The position numbers and the translations under genes were made by a program. A stretch of 9,351 nucleotides of DNA from CAZGTQ01 sp964528575 (GTDB lineage: Bacteria > Planctomycetota > UBA1135 > GCA-002686595): the NCBI GenBank assembly GCA_964528575.1, contig CAZGTQ010000271.1:1-9351 (forward strand), read 5' to 3'. Positions 1 through 7,128 of the stretch are shown in pieces (within the stretch, counting starts at the first letter, position 1; each line of letters begins with the position of its first letter). Below the pieces are notes generated by a model, which saw only the letters and a program-made list of their open reading frames with translations, was not told the origin of the DNA and did not search any database.

Positions 1-423
1 CAGCTCCGCCTGATCGCGACGTTCCTCGGCGCCTCCGCTCTCTCGCTCGTGCTCCAGGTGTTGCTGCTCGCGGCGCACCTCGTGCGCACGGCCGACGCGC
101 TCCCCACCGACGGCGAGACGCTCGCCGTGATGATCCCCGACGTCGTGACGGCGGTGCTCGTCACGTCGATCGTCGTGCTCCTGCCGACGGTCGGCCTGGT
201 CGGCGTGCTCGCGACGTTCCGACTCGCGGGCCCGATCTACCGCTTCGAGACCTACCTGCGCGAAGTGATCGAGGGCCGCGAGACCGGCCCATGCCGCCTG
301 CGCGCCGGCGACGAGCTCCAGGAGCTCTGCGCGCTGCTCAACGAGGCGACCGAGCCCGCCCGCGTGGCCCACGAGGCCGAGCGCGAGGCCGAGCGCGAGC
401 GCCAGCCCGCCGCCGCGGCGTAG
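1..423 (+). CDS. HAMP-like two-helix membrane protein, 5' end cut off by the window
   Basis: The frame is open from base 1, so the true start lies upstream; the internal GTG at 49 falls inside the first membrane helix and is unlikely to be the start. The visible 140 residues show a hydrophobic helix at about 4-28, a periplasmic loop, and a second helix at about 48-72. A HAMP-like segment follows at about 73-118, with GPIYRFE (77-83) and RAGDELQELC (101-110), the latter like the second amphipathic helix of HAMP domains. The protein ends in a charged Glu/Arg/Ala tail, probably helical, and AAAA. There is no kinase, cyclase or methyl-accepting output domain after the HAMP segment, so it is a stand-alone HAMP-type protein, perhaps a signalling accessory; that role is inference. 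Its last 27 codons and stop recur at 4746-4829, which marks the edge of the local duplication. Confidence 0.8.
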   Translation, partial: QLRLIATFLGASALSLVLQVLLLAAHLVRTADALPTDGETLAVMIPDVVTAVLVTSIVVLLPTVGLVGVLATFRLAGPIYRFETYLREVIEGRETGPCRLRAGDELQELCALLNEATEPARVAHEAEREAERERQPAAAA

Positions 424-434
424 TCGCGTCCCGC

Positions 435-455
435 CCGCTGGTTAGACTCCGGCGG
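435..455 (+). promoter_or_regulatory. Leader hairpin with TTAGACT loop, copy 1
   Basis: Arms CCGCTGG (435-441) and CCGGCGG (449-455) flank the loop TTAGACT (442-448). In RNA the stem is seven pairs with one U-G wobble; copy 2 at 4841-4861 has the perfect stem. TAGACT at 443-448 matches the TANNNT pattern of a -10 box, but no good -35 hexamer is seen about 17 bases upstream. It may be a promoter core, an operator palindrome, or a weak transcription stop for the HAMP-like gene (no T run follows). The right arm overlaps the first two bases of the Shine-Dalgarno of gene A, so folding could also affect translation. Function is inferred; the structure is seen directly. Confidence 0.4.
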
Positions 456-458
456 AGG
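454..458 (+). promoter_or_regulatory. Ribosome binding site deciding the start of gene A
   Basis: GGAGG lies 8 bases before ATG 467. The in-frame GTG at 458 sits inside this Shine-Dalgarno and so cannot be the start it serves. The same GGAGG is kept in the duplicate leader at 4860-4864, 9 bases before ATG 4874. Confidence 0.7.
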
Positions 459-466
459 TGGACGCG

Positions 467-2650
467 ATGAAGAGCCGCACGCCGTACGTCGCCGGGATCG
501 CCACCGTCGCGCTCGTCGCCGCGCTCGCGGCGTGGCTCGCGCGCGCCGAGCCCGACGCCGAGGGTGCGCCGGTCGCACCGGCGATGCCGGCGACCGCGGA
601 CGCGGGCGTCGAGCCGGACGCGGAGCTCGCCGTCATCGAAGCGAAGGAGGCCGCGCCGGTTGCAGCGCGCGAGGCGGTCGTGAGCGCGACGCCCGCGCCG
701 GTCGCGGAGGAGTCCGCCGCAGCGCAGGGGGTGCCGGCGGACGAGGCCGAGCTCGTGGTCACCGTCGTCGCGCGCGGCACGGGCGCTCCCATCGCGGCGG
801 CGCGGCTCATGCTCCTGCCGGACGACCGGAGCCTCGGGACGTCGAGCGTGCACGTCGCCGCGTCGACGGCGCGGCTGGGCGAAGCGCCCGTCACCGACGA
901 CGAGGGCCGCGCGACGTTCCGCGTTCCGCCGGACGTCGCCGTCGAGATTCGCTCGCTCGGCTCGCTCGACGTCGGCCCCTGTGAGCAGAGCGTCGCCGCG
1001 CTCGCGGCTGGCGAACGCCGAGAGGTGGTCCTCGAGGTCCCCGTCGGCGCCGACCTGCGCCTCGTCGGGCGCGTGATCGCGGACGGCGAAGGACCGCTCG
1101 TCGGCGCGAGCGTGCGTTTCCTGAGCAGCGGTCCGCGCGCGGCCGCTCCCATCGAGACGACGAGCGGACCAGACGGCTTCTTCCAGGCGCAGCTTCCGTC
1201 GTGGGCGCGACTGAGCGGCCGCGTCGACTCGGACGGGTTCGGGCCGGCGCTCTTCCGCGTGCAGCCCGGATACGAGGAGCGCGAGCGCGCGCTCGAGGTC
1301 GTGCTCCGCCGCGGCGCCGTGCTGCGCGGGCGCGTGAGCGGCGAGATGACGGGAGCCCACGTCGTCGTGACGGCGAACGCCTGGGAGCTGCTGAGCGGGA
1401 GCGTTTTCTCGTTCGTCGACGACTTGACCTGGAGCGCGAAGCTGGGCGTGGACGGCACGTGGGAGTTGCGCGACCTGCCGGCCCGGGTGAGCCTCGAGGT
1501 CGTGCTGCACGTGCGAGGGCGCGTGCAGCGGACGGTGCGCGCGCTCGTGCTCGAGCCGGGCGAGGAGCGCGTGCTCGACTGGCACGTCGGCGCGGGCGCG
1601 ACGATCCGCGGCACCGCGCTCGTCGGCAGCGAGCCGCTCGCGGGTCACGACATCTGGCTCGTCGCCGAGGGCGGGATCGATGTCGCGGGCCCTCTCAGTC
1701 CCTACCGCGATCCCGCCGCGAAGACCAGGACCGACGCGGAGGGACGTTTCCACTTCGAAGGCGTCGGCGCCGGCGCGTGGCTCGTCGGCCCGGCTCCGCG
1801 CGACTGGCCCGATGTGGCCGTCGTCGTGCCGTTGGGGCAGCGCGTCGAGGTCCCGCCGGGGATGGCGGAGGTCGAGGTGCTCGTCGAGGCGCACCGCGGG
1901 ATCTTCATCCGCGGCGTCGTGCTCCGGCCCTCCGGCGAGCCGATGCCGGAGGCGCACCTGTTCGCGCACGGCGTCGACCACGCGATGTACGAGAACGGCG
2001 AGAGCGACGAGGACGGCTCGTTCGCGATCGGCCCGCTCGTCCCCGGCACGTATTCCGTGCAGGCGTCGGACACGGGCGGCTACGCCGCGTCGGATTCGGT
2101 GATCGCGCGCGCGGGCGACGAGGGCGTCGTCCTGACGTTGAAGGCGGGAGGCGGCCTGAGCGGCGTGACGCTGGACGCGGCGACGGGCGAGCCCTGCTCC
2201 GCGGAGGTGATGGTGGCGGCGGAGGACGCGTTCGGTTTGGGATGGACCTTGTCGCCGCGCCCGGACGGACGCTTCGACCTCGACGGCCTGTCGCCCGACA
2301 CGTACTCGATCATCGCGCGCACCGGCAACCTCGTCGGTGTGCTCGACGGCATCGCCGTCACGGCGGGCCACGAGGTTCGCGACCTCGAGGTGCGTCTCGA
2401 GCCTGGCGCGCGGCTCTCGGTGCGCTTCGCAGGACTCGAGGACCACGTGGTCGCCGAAGTGCGCTCGGGCTCCGCGGCCGAAGGCATCTACGTTGCCCGC
2501 GGCGTGACCGAGGAACGCGTGCTCCCGGCGGGCGACGCGACGGTGCGCTTCCTGGCATGGACCGCAGAGGAGCCCGTGCTGCTCGGCGAGCGCACGGTGC
2601 GCCTCGTCGTCGGCGAGCGCACGGAGGTCGCATGGCCGGAGCCGGAGTGA
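467..2650 (+). CDS. Gene A: membrane-anchored multi-module carboxypeptidase-regulatory-like surface protein
   Basis: The protein is 727 residues from ATG 467, chosen for GGAGG at 454-458 and the matching start in the duplicate at 4874. Residues 1-6 carry basic residues, about 8-25 form one membrane helix without a lipobox, and 26-90 are an Ala/Pro/Glu-rich linker with EPDAE repeats. Beta-sandwich modules of the carboxypeptidase-regulatory/CNA-B type follow, beginning near residues 91, 196, 283, 378, 476 and 562, with a C-terminal module from 647. Recurring features are G(R/V)V..(D/S)G.P...A at module starts and (D/E)G.F.(F/I)..(L/V).PG.Y in mid-module. These folds usually act in adhesion or as spacers; no catalytic site is seen. 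An extracytoplasmic, inner-membrane-anchored rod is the likely form. It overlaps gene B by 4 nt, so the two are probably cotranslated. The specific function and partner are unknown. Confidence 0.85.
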   Translation: MKSRTPYVAGIATVALVAALAAWLARAEPDAEGAPVAPAMPATADAGVEPDAELAVIEAKEAAPVAAREAVVSATPAPVAEESAAAQGVPADEAELVVTVVARGTGAPIAAARLMLLPDDRSLGTSSVHVAASTARLGEAPVTDDEGRATFRVPPDVAVEIRSLGSLDVGPCEQSVAALAAGERREVVLEVPVGADLRLVGRVIADGEGPLVGASVRFLSSGPRAAAPIETTSGPDGFFQAQLPSWARLSGRVDSDGFGPALFRVQPGYEERERALEVVLRRGAVLRGRVSGEMTGAHVVVTANAWELLSGSVFSFVDDLTWSAKLGVDGTWELRDLPARVSLEVVLHVRGRVQRTVRALVLEPGEERVLDWHVGAGATIRGTALVGSEPLAGHDIWLVAEGGIDVAGPLSPYRDPAAKTRTDAEGRFHFEGVGAGAWLVGPAPRDWPDVAVVVPLGQRVEVPPGMAEVEVLVEAHRGIFIRGVVLRPSGEPMPEAHLFAHGVDHAMYENGESDEDGSFAIGPLVPGTYSVQASDTGGYAASDSVIARAGDEGVVLTLKAGGGLSGVTLDAATGEPCSAEVMVAAEDAFGLGWTLSPRPDGRFDLDGLSPDTYSIIARTGNLVGVLDGIAVTAGHEVRDLEVRLEPGARLSVRFAGLEDHVVAEVRSGSAAEGIYVARGVTEERVLPAGDATVRFLAWTAEEPVLLGERTVRLVVGERTEVAWPEPE

Positions 2651-2664
2651 AGCGCCGCGCGCTC
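2567..2664 (+). repeat. 98-base near-identical repeat across the A-B junction
   Basis: Matches 7031-7128 at 97 of 98 positions; the one difference is C 2642 against G 7106. It covers the last 28 codons of A, the GTGA overlap and the first codons of B. Silent positions are also identical, unlike the flanking modules. Confidence 0.85.
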
Positions 2665-4518
2665 ACTGCGATCGTCGCGGTCGTTGCGGCGCTCGCCGTC
2701 GCGATCGGGCTTGTCTTTCGGGTCGGGCGCGACGCCCGCGACCCGGATGCCGCGACGCCGCAGCCGGCGGACCTCACCGTCGAAGGGGTGCTCGGCGCCC
2801 CGGCGGAAACGTTGGCCGGACCGCCACGCGAAGCGGTGGCGGCAGGAAGCGCGGAGCCCGACCCGACTCGCGCGCAACAGAGGCTCGTCTTCGAGTTGCC
2901 CGGGTCCGCTACCGAGCTGAAGGCGGACGATCTTCGCTTCTTCGTCCGCGTCGTCGGCGAGGACGGGAGCCCGGTCGCGGGCGCGCTGGCACGACTGGAA
3001 GGAGACTCCATCGACCAGCCGATCGTCGCCGTGAGCAGCGCGGATGGAGTCTTCGAGGTGGACGTCCCGTCCTCGGGCGAGCGGACAGGACGCGTGGACG
3101 CCGCCGGATTCGGACCCGCGCTCTTCGTCACTCGTCCCGGCTACGAAGAGCGCGAGAGCGCGCTCGTGATCGAGCTGCGCCGTGGAGCGACGCTGCACGG
3201 TCGAGTGAGTGGGGCGAGCGCCGGCGTCGAGATCCGAGTCGGGGCACGCGCGGAGCAGATGGCACCACAGAAGACGCGCGTGTGGACGCTCGACGACCCG
3301 GTCTGGCGGGCGGTTCCGGCCGCCGACGGAACGTGGGACGTCCGCGACCTGCCGGCGCGGGTGGATCTCGAGGTCGAGCTGCGCGACGTCGAAGGCTTGC
3401 GGCGGCAAGCGGGACCGCTCCGTCTCGAGCCGGGCGAGACGCGCGCCCTCGATTGGGAGCTGAGCGCGGGCGCGCGGTTGCGCGGAATCGTTCTCGTCGA
3501 CGGCGCGGCGGCCGCGGACGTCGAGGTCTGGCTCGTGCACGAATCGGGGTTGCACGAGCCCGGTCGCATGACGACTGGATGGGTTCCGCTCGATCGCAGC
3601 ACGACCGGTGCCGACGGCCGCTTCGTCTTCCGAGACGTGGGCACGGGGCGCTGGCTCGTCGGTCCCGCTCCGACGGATCGACCCGACGAACGCTCGCTCG
3701 TGCCGATCGCCCAGCGCGTCGAGATCGGGCCGCACGACGCGCAGGTCGACGTGCTCGTCGAGGGTCACCGGGCGGCGTTCATCCGTGGCACGTTGCTGTC
3801 GTCGTCCGGTGGGCCGTTCCCGGGCGGGCTCGTCATAGCGCGTTCGAATCAGGTTGCTGCGCGCAGCGGCGAGGACGGGGCGTTCGCCCTCGGTCCACTG
3901 CTCGTCGGCGCCTACGAGGTGCGGGCGCTTGGCGGCGGCCAGGTGAGCGACGTCGTCGCCGCGCACGCCGGGGACGAGGGACTCGTGATCCGGCTCCGGC
4001 CGGGCGGCTCGATCGCGGGGAGGTGCGTCGATGCCGCGACGAACGCACCCCGAAAGGCCGAAGTGCAATTGGAGGGACGCAACGGACGGCCTTCGTGGTT
4101 GACCACCGGCGTCATGGACGACGGTGCGTTCGAGTTCGATGGTCTTCCGGACGGGATCTACGACGTCGTAGCGCGATACGACGGGTCGATCGGGATCGTG
4201 CCGGGCGTGGTCGTCACTTCGGGCGCTGAGGTCGAGAGCCTCGTCGTCGCGCTCGCGCCTGCTGCGGAGCTCACGATCCACGTTCGACGACCGGAGCCGC
4301 GAACTTGGGTCGAGATCAGCGCGGGCGGCGTCCTGCTCGAGAGCGAGGCGATCCGAGCCGGGGAGTCATCGACCGTGCAGGTTTCCGCGGGCGCGGTCGA
4401 GGTGCGCTACTTGCGCGAAGAAGATCGGGTCCTTCTCGGAACGCGGTCGGTACGACTCGTCGCGGGCGAGGAGATGGAGCTCGTGTGGCCCGAGGCGGGC
4501 GCTGGGGAGCCGAAGTGA
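2647..4518 (+). CDS. Gene B: shorter paralogue lacking the first module, membrane-anchored surface protein
   Basis: The protein is 623 residues from GTG 2647, which forms a GTGA overlap with the stop of gene A and has GGAG at 2638-2641. ATG 2632 (five codons longer, GGAGG at 2587-relative context GCACGGAGGTCGC just upstream) is possible, but GTGAAG is the start seen at three junctions here. MKRR precedes a membrane helix at about 5-25, then a Pro/Ala linker to about 80. Modules start near residues 94, 180, 276, 374 and 453, with a C-terminal module from 539. Unlike A, A' and B', the first module is missing: the linker runs into what looks like only its last strand (LVFELP) and then into DDLRF of the second module. 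The other modules align throughout with A, including GRVD and GFGPALF from residue 148. The function is unknown; surface adhesion or scaffold is a guess. The stop overlaps the start of a decayed gene. Confidence 0.83.
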   Translation: MKRRALTAIVAVVAALAVAIGLVFRVGRDARDPDAATPQPADLTVEGVLGAPAETLAGPPREAVAAGSAEPDPTRAQQRLVFELPGSATELKADDLRFFVRVVGEDGSPVAGALARLEGDSIDQPIVAVSSADGVFEVDVPSSGERTGRVDAAGFGPALFVTRPGYEERESALVIELRRGATLHGRVSGASAGVEIRVGARAEQMAPQKTRVWTLDDPVWRAVPAADGTWDVRDLPARVDLEVELRDVEGLRRQAGPLRLEPGETRALDWELSAGARLRGIVLVDGAAAADVEVWLVHESGLHEPGRMTTGWVPLDRSTTGADGRFVFRDVGTGRWLVGPAPTDRPDERSLVPIAQRVEIGPHDAQVDVLVEGHRAAFIRGTLLSSSGGPFPGGLVIARSNQVAARSGEDGAFALGPLLVGAYEVRALGGGQVSDVVAAHAGDEGLVIRLRPGGSIAGRCVDAATNAPRKAEVQLEGRNGRPSWLTTGVMDDGAFEFDGLPDGIYDVVARYDGSIGIVPGVVVTSGAEVESLVVALAPAAELTIHVRRPEPRTWVEISAGGVLLESEAIRAGESSTVQVSAGAVEVRYLREEDRVLLGTRSVRLVAGEEMELVWPEAGAGEPK

Positions 4519-4744
4519 AGCACGCCCTCGCCGTTGCCGTGTCCTCGTCCTCGCGCTCGTCGAGTGGCTCGGCTGCGGCGTGCCGTCCTTCAGGCGAGCG
4601 CGAGCGCAGGGTCAGCGTCTCGACCTCGGGCGCCAATTACGTCTGCGCGATTCTCGAGGCTCAGCAGCTCGCCGCGGAGCTGATGCGGAACTCGAGGTGT
4701 TAGATCGTGTCGGCGTTTGCGTCGCTAATGCCGTTCCCGCTCGG
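4515..4744 (+). pseudogene. Decayed 5' stub of a third operon gene, frameshifted and cut at the duplication junction
   Basis: GTG 4515 overlaps the stop of gene B as GTGA, with GGGGAG at 4504-4509. Read as it stands, the frame gives only 62 residues ending at 4703, Ser-rich and without a proper helix. Skipping one base near 4542 restores MKHALAVAVLVLALVEWLG, an N-terminal membrane helix much like the start of genes B and B', and the frame then stays open past 4744. Near its end the restored frame reads ADAELEVLDRVG, loosely like ADEALLVVHVFDRDTG of the first module of B'. The stretch is somewhat less GC-rich than its neighbours. At 4745 it changes abruptly to the tail of the HAMP-like gene. 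It could be the 5' end of another family member or a truncated copy of the gene that starts at 9252. A real 62-residue protein (4515-4703) is less likely but not excluded. Confidence 0.55.
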
Positions 4745-4745
4745 C

Positions 4746-4829
4746 AACGAGGCGACCGAGCCCGCCCGCGTGGCCCACGAGGCCGAGCGCAGGACCGAGC
4801 GCGAGCGCCAGCCCGCCGCCGCGGCGTAG
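4746..4829 (+). pseudogene. Duplicated 3' remnant of the HAMP-like gene
   Basis: These 84 bases encode NEATEPARVAHEAER and then RTERERQPAAAA plus a TAG stop. They match the last 27 codons and stop of the gene at 1-423, apart from three base changes around 4791-4795 that turn EA into RT. No start or membrane helices precede it, so it is a passenger fragment left by the duplication. Its frame is the same as that of the restored frame of the stub upstream only by chance of the junction and should not be read as a fusion gene. It supplies the upstream edge of the second copy of the leader. Confidence 0.75.
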
Positions 4830-4840
4830 TCGCGTCCCGC

Positions 4841-4861
4841 CCGCCGGTTAGACTCCGGCGG
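4841..4861 (+). promoter_or_regulatory. Leader hairpin with TTAGACT loop, copy 2 (perfect stem)
   Basis: Perfect 7-bp inverted repeat: CCGCCGG (4841-4847) and CCGGCGG (4855-4861) around TTAGACT (4848-4854). The only difference from copy 1 is a C in place of T in the left arm, which changes a U-G to a C-G pair, so pairing is kept. TAGACT is a candidate -10 box for A'. GGAGG at 4860-4864 overlaps the end of the right arm and lies 9 bases before ATG 4874. Promoter, operator and attenuator roles cannot be told apart by eye. Confidence 0.42.
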
Positions 4862-4868
4862 AGGTGGG

Positions 4869-4877
4869 ATGCGATGA
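4869..4877 (+). other. Two-codon mini reading frame overlapping the A' start
   Basis: ATG CGA TGA begins 4 bases after the GGAGG at 4860-4864 and its stop overlaps the ATG of A' at 4874. It arises from a one-base insertion and a C-to-T change relative to copy 1, which has no ATG here. It might compete with, or feed re-initiation at, the true start. Whether it is translated is unknown. Confidence 0.25.
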
Positions 4878-7114
4878 AGATCCGCACGCCGTACGTCGCC
4901 GGGATCGCCACCGTCGCAATCGTCGCCGCGCTCGCAGCGTGGCTCGCGCGCGCCGAGCCGGACGCCGACGGTGCGCCGTCACCCGATGCGCGCGACGTCG
5001 CCGAGGCCGCGGAGCCGGATGCGGAGCTCGCCGGCCTCGATCGCGACGACGAGCCCGCGCGGCCGGAGCCGGTGCGCGAGGCGATCGAGGCGCCGGCGCC
5101 CGAGTCGGTCGGCGGCGAGCGCGGCGACGACAGGTCGGCGACGACAACGCGCGAGGACGAGGCGGCGGCCGACGAGGCGGAACTCGTCGTCACCGTCCTG
5201 GGCCGCGGCACCGGCGCTCCGATCGCGGACGTGCTGCTCCTGTCCAGGCCGGAGGGTGCGTCCGGAGAACGGGGCATCGAGGCGTTCGTCCGGCGGCCGG
5301 CACGTTCTCCGCGGACGGACGAGAAGGGTCGCGCGACGCTCCGCGTGCCGGCGGGGATCGCGTTCCGCTTGGCGGCGCGTCCGCGGGCCGGCGCCGCGGG
5401 GTCGATCGAGCTCGGCATAGAGGCGCTCGCTCCCGGCGAGCGGCGCGAGGAGACGCTCGAGCTGCCGGTGGGAGACGACCTGCGCATCGTCGGGCGCGTC
5501 GTCGCGGAAGGCGACGGTCCGCTCGTCGGCGCGACGGTGCGGTTCGAGACCGGCGGTCATTCGTTCGTGAGCGGCCTCGAACACGAGACGCACGCGGAGA
5601 TGGCGACGGGGCCGGACGGGACCTTCGAGGCGCGCGTGCCCTCGTGGGCGGACCTCAGGGGGCGCGTCGACGCGGCAGGCTTCGGCCCCGCGCTCTTCGA
5701 GGTGGCGCCGGGGTACGAGGAGCGCGAGCGGGCGCTGGAGATCGTCCTGCGACGCGGCGCGACCCTGCGTGGCCGCGTGACAGGCCGGGCGAATCGTGTT
5801 GACGTCGTCGTCAGCGCGCCGGGCCACGAGCTGCTCGTGCACGACGGCGGAAGATTTCCGTTCGTCGGCGACGTGACGTGGAGCACGAAGCTCGTCGAGG
5901 ATGGCACGTGGGAGCATCGCGATCTGCCGGCGTCCGTCCCGCTCGAGGTCGAGCTGCGCGGCAGCGCGCGCGCCCTGCGCACGGAGAGCGGACTCGAGCT
6001 CGAGCCGGGCGAGGAGCACGTGCTCGACTGGCACCTCGGTGCGGGCGCAACGCTCACCGGCACCCTCCGCGCGGGCGGCGAGCCGCTCGCGAGGCACGAG
6101 GTCTGGTTGGTCGCCGAGAGCGAGATGAACCGGATGCCCGTATTCTGGCCGTCGACCGATCGATTCGCGTCCGACAGGACGGACGCGCAGGGTCGTTTCC
6201 GGTTCGCCGACGTTGGTCCAGGTACATGGGCGGTCGGGCCGGCCGCGCTCGTCCGTCCGGACGAGGACCGGGTCGTTGCGGTGGCGCAGCGAGTCGAGAT
6301 CCTGCCCGGAGCGACGGACGTCGACGTGCTCATCGAGACGCACCGGGGTCTCGTCGTGCGCGGCGTCGTGCTGCAGCCGTCGGGCGAGCCGATGCCGCGC
6401 GTGACAGTCCTCGCGCAGCGAGGCGACGATGGCCTGTGGGCCGCTGCTCGGGCCGACGAGGACGGCGCGTTCGCGGTGGGACCGCTCGCGCCCGGCACGT
6501 ACGAGGTGACGACGACGAGCACCGGTGCGCATGCGCCGTCGGAGCCAGTGACCGCGCGCGCGGGCGAGGAAGACGTCGTCCTGACGCTGCAGGCGGGCGG
6601 CGCGCTGAGCGGCGTGACGCTCGACGGGGCGACGGGGGAGGCCCGCTCCGCCGAAGTGAGCATCGTGCCCCAGGTTCCGACGCGCTCGTTCTACCCGCGA
6701 GGGGTCCGGTCCGACGACCGCGGCCGCTTCGACGACGTCGGTCTCTCGCCGGGCGCGTACACGGTGACGGCGCGCGACGACCTCTTGGTGGGCGCGCTCG
6801 CCGACCTCGTCGTCACCGCGGGCAGCGAGCTCCGCGATCTCGAGATCCGGCTCGCGCCGGGCGCGCGGCTCGCGATCCGCCACGCGGGATCCGACCAGAG
6901 GTTGCTCGTCGAAGTGCGCTCGAACGCCTACGTCGAGCGCGCCGGCGTCCGGCCTGGCGCGACCGAGGAGCGCGTGCTCCCGCCCGGCGACGCGACGGTG
7001 CGCTTCCTCCGCTGGGACGCCGAGCAGCCGGAGGAGCCCGTGCTGCTCGGCGAGCGCACGGTGCGCCTCGTCGTCGGCGAGCGCACGGAGGTCGCATGGC
7101 CGGAGGCGGAGTGA
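4874..7114 (+). CDS. Gene A': duplicate of gene A, membrane-anchored multi-module surface protein
   Basis: The protein is 746 residues from ATG 4874. The frame is open further upstream to 4580, but that part crosses the HAMP tail remnant out of frame, and the matched leader fixes the start. The first 35 residues nearly repeat gene A: MKIRTPYVAG, a membrane helix at about 8-25, then AEPDADGAP. A longer acidic/Pro-Ala linker reaches about residue 98. Modules start near residues 99, 202, 295, 391, 490 and 575, with a C-terminal module from 663. The last 25 residues again nearly match gene A (ending TEVAWPEAE). The middle modules are much more diverged from A. No cysteine was noticed in this copy, whereas A has at least two. 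As in A, there is no catalytic motif; an exposed rod held in the inner membrane is the likely form. Its stop overlaps GTG 7111 of B' by 4 nt. Confidence 0.85.
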   Translation: MKIRTPYVAGIATVAIVAALAAWLARAEPDADGAPSPDARDVAEAAEPDAELAGLDRDDEPARPEPVREAIEAPAPESVGGERGDDRSATTTREDEAAADEAELVVTVLGRGTGAPIADVLLLSRPEGASGERGIEAFVRRPARSPRTDEKGRATLRVPAGIAFRLAARPRAGAAGSIELGIEALAPGERREETLELPVGDDLRIVGRVVAEGDGPLVGATVRFETGGHSFVSGLEHETHAEMATGPDGTFEARVPSWADLRGRVDAAGFGPALFEVAPGYEERERALEIVLRRGATLRGRVTGRANRVDVVVSAPGHELLVHDGGRFPFVGDVTWSTKLVEDGTWEHRDLPASVPLEVELRGSARALRTESGLELEPGEEHVLDWHLGAGATLTGTLRAGGEPLARHEVWLVAESEMNRMPVFWPSTDRFASDRTDAQGRFRFADVGPGTWAVGPAALVRPDEDRVVAVAQRVEILPGATDVDVLIETHRGLVVRGVVLQPSGEPMPRVTVLAQRGDDGLWAAARADEDGAFAVGPLAPGTYEVTTTSTGAHAPSEPVTARAGEEDVVLTLQAGGALSGVTLDGATGEARSAEVSIVPQVPTRSFYPRGVRSDDRGRFDDVGLSPGAYTVTARDDLLVGALADLVVTAGSELRDLEIRLAPGARLAIRHAGSDQRLLVEVRSNAYVERAGVRPGATEERVLPPGDATVRFLRWDAEQPEEPVLLGERTVRLVVGERTEVAWPEAE

Positions 7115-7128
7115 AGCGCCGCGCGCTC
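7031..7128 (+). repeat. 98-base near-identical repeat across the A'-B' junction
   Basis: Partner of 2567-2664 at a constant offset of 4464. It covers the end of A', the overlapping stop and start, and the first codons of B'. Confidence 0.85.

Larger units (their letters stand above)
339..571 (+). repeat. Near-identical direct repeat, left copy (HAMP tail to A linker)
   Basis: Matches 4745-4978 at about 95% by eye, with roughly a dozen changes and one single-base insertion. It spans the HAMP tail, the leader and the first 35 codons of A. Identity drops sharply after GGTGCGCCG at 563-571. Confidence 0.8.
339..4744 (+). repeat. Tandem segmental duplication, copy 1
   Basis: This 4406-base unit holds the HAMP-like gene tail, leader, gene A, gene B and the stub. 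It is followed directly by copy 2 beginning at 4745, where the same CAACGAGGCGACCGAG sequence restarts. Gene order, overlaps, linkers and module order all repeat. The internal modules are diverged, so this is an old or unevenly homogenised duplication. Confidence 0.75.
4745..4978 (+). repeat. Near-identical direct repeat, right copy (HAMP tail remnant to A' linker)
   Basis: Partner of 339-571. The offset is 4406 bases before the A' start and 4407 after it, because of one inserted base next to the ribosome binding site. Confidence 0.8.

Noticed and set aside
458..466. GTG 458 as the start of gene A
   Set aside because: It lies within the Shine-Dalgarno sequence for ATG 467, and the duplicate A' has no in-frame equivalent.
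424..466. Rho-independent terminator after the HAMP-like gene
   Set aside because: A hairpin is present but has no following T run and overlaps the ribosome binding site of gene A, so a plain terminator is not supported.
338..2446. A 702-codon open frame on the minus strand, and similar long minus-strand frames at 2488-4281, 4979-6883 and 7761-9269
   Set aside because: Arg-, Ala- and His-rich composition without domains. They lie opposite well-supported genes and are expected where GC-rich third positions remove stop codons from antisense frames.
1201..2646. Upstream extension of gene B to give an 1105-residue protein
   Set aside because: The extension is an Arg-rich shadow of gene A. The membrane-anchor start at GTG 2647, or ATG 2632, fits the overlap, the ribosome binding site and the paralogue.
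4580..4873. Upstream extension of A' to 4580
   Set aside because: It crosses the relic, the HAMP tail remnant and the leader. The near-identical leader of gene A and the GGAGG site place the start at 4874. Part of it is explained as the corrected frame of the relic.
5878..7110. Upstream extension of B' to give an 1124-residue protein
   Set aside because: Same reason: it is an out-of-frame shadow of A', while MKRRAL plus helix at 7111 matches gene B.
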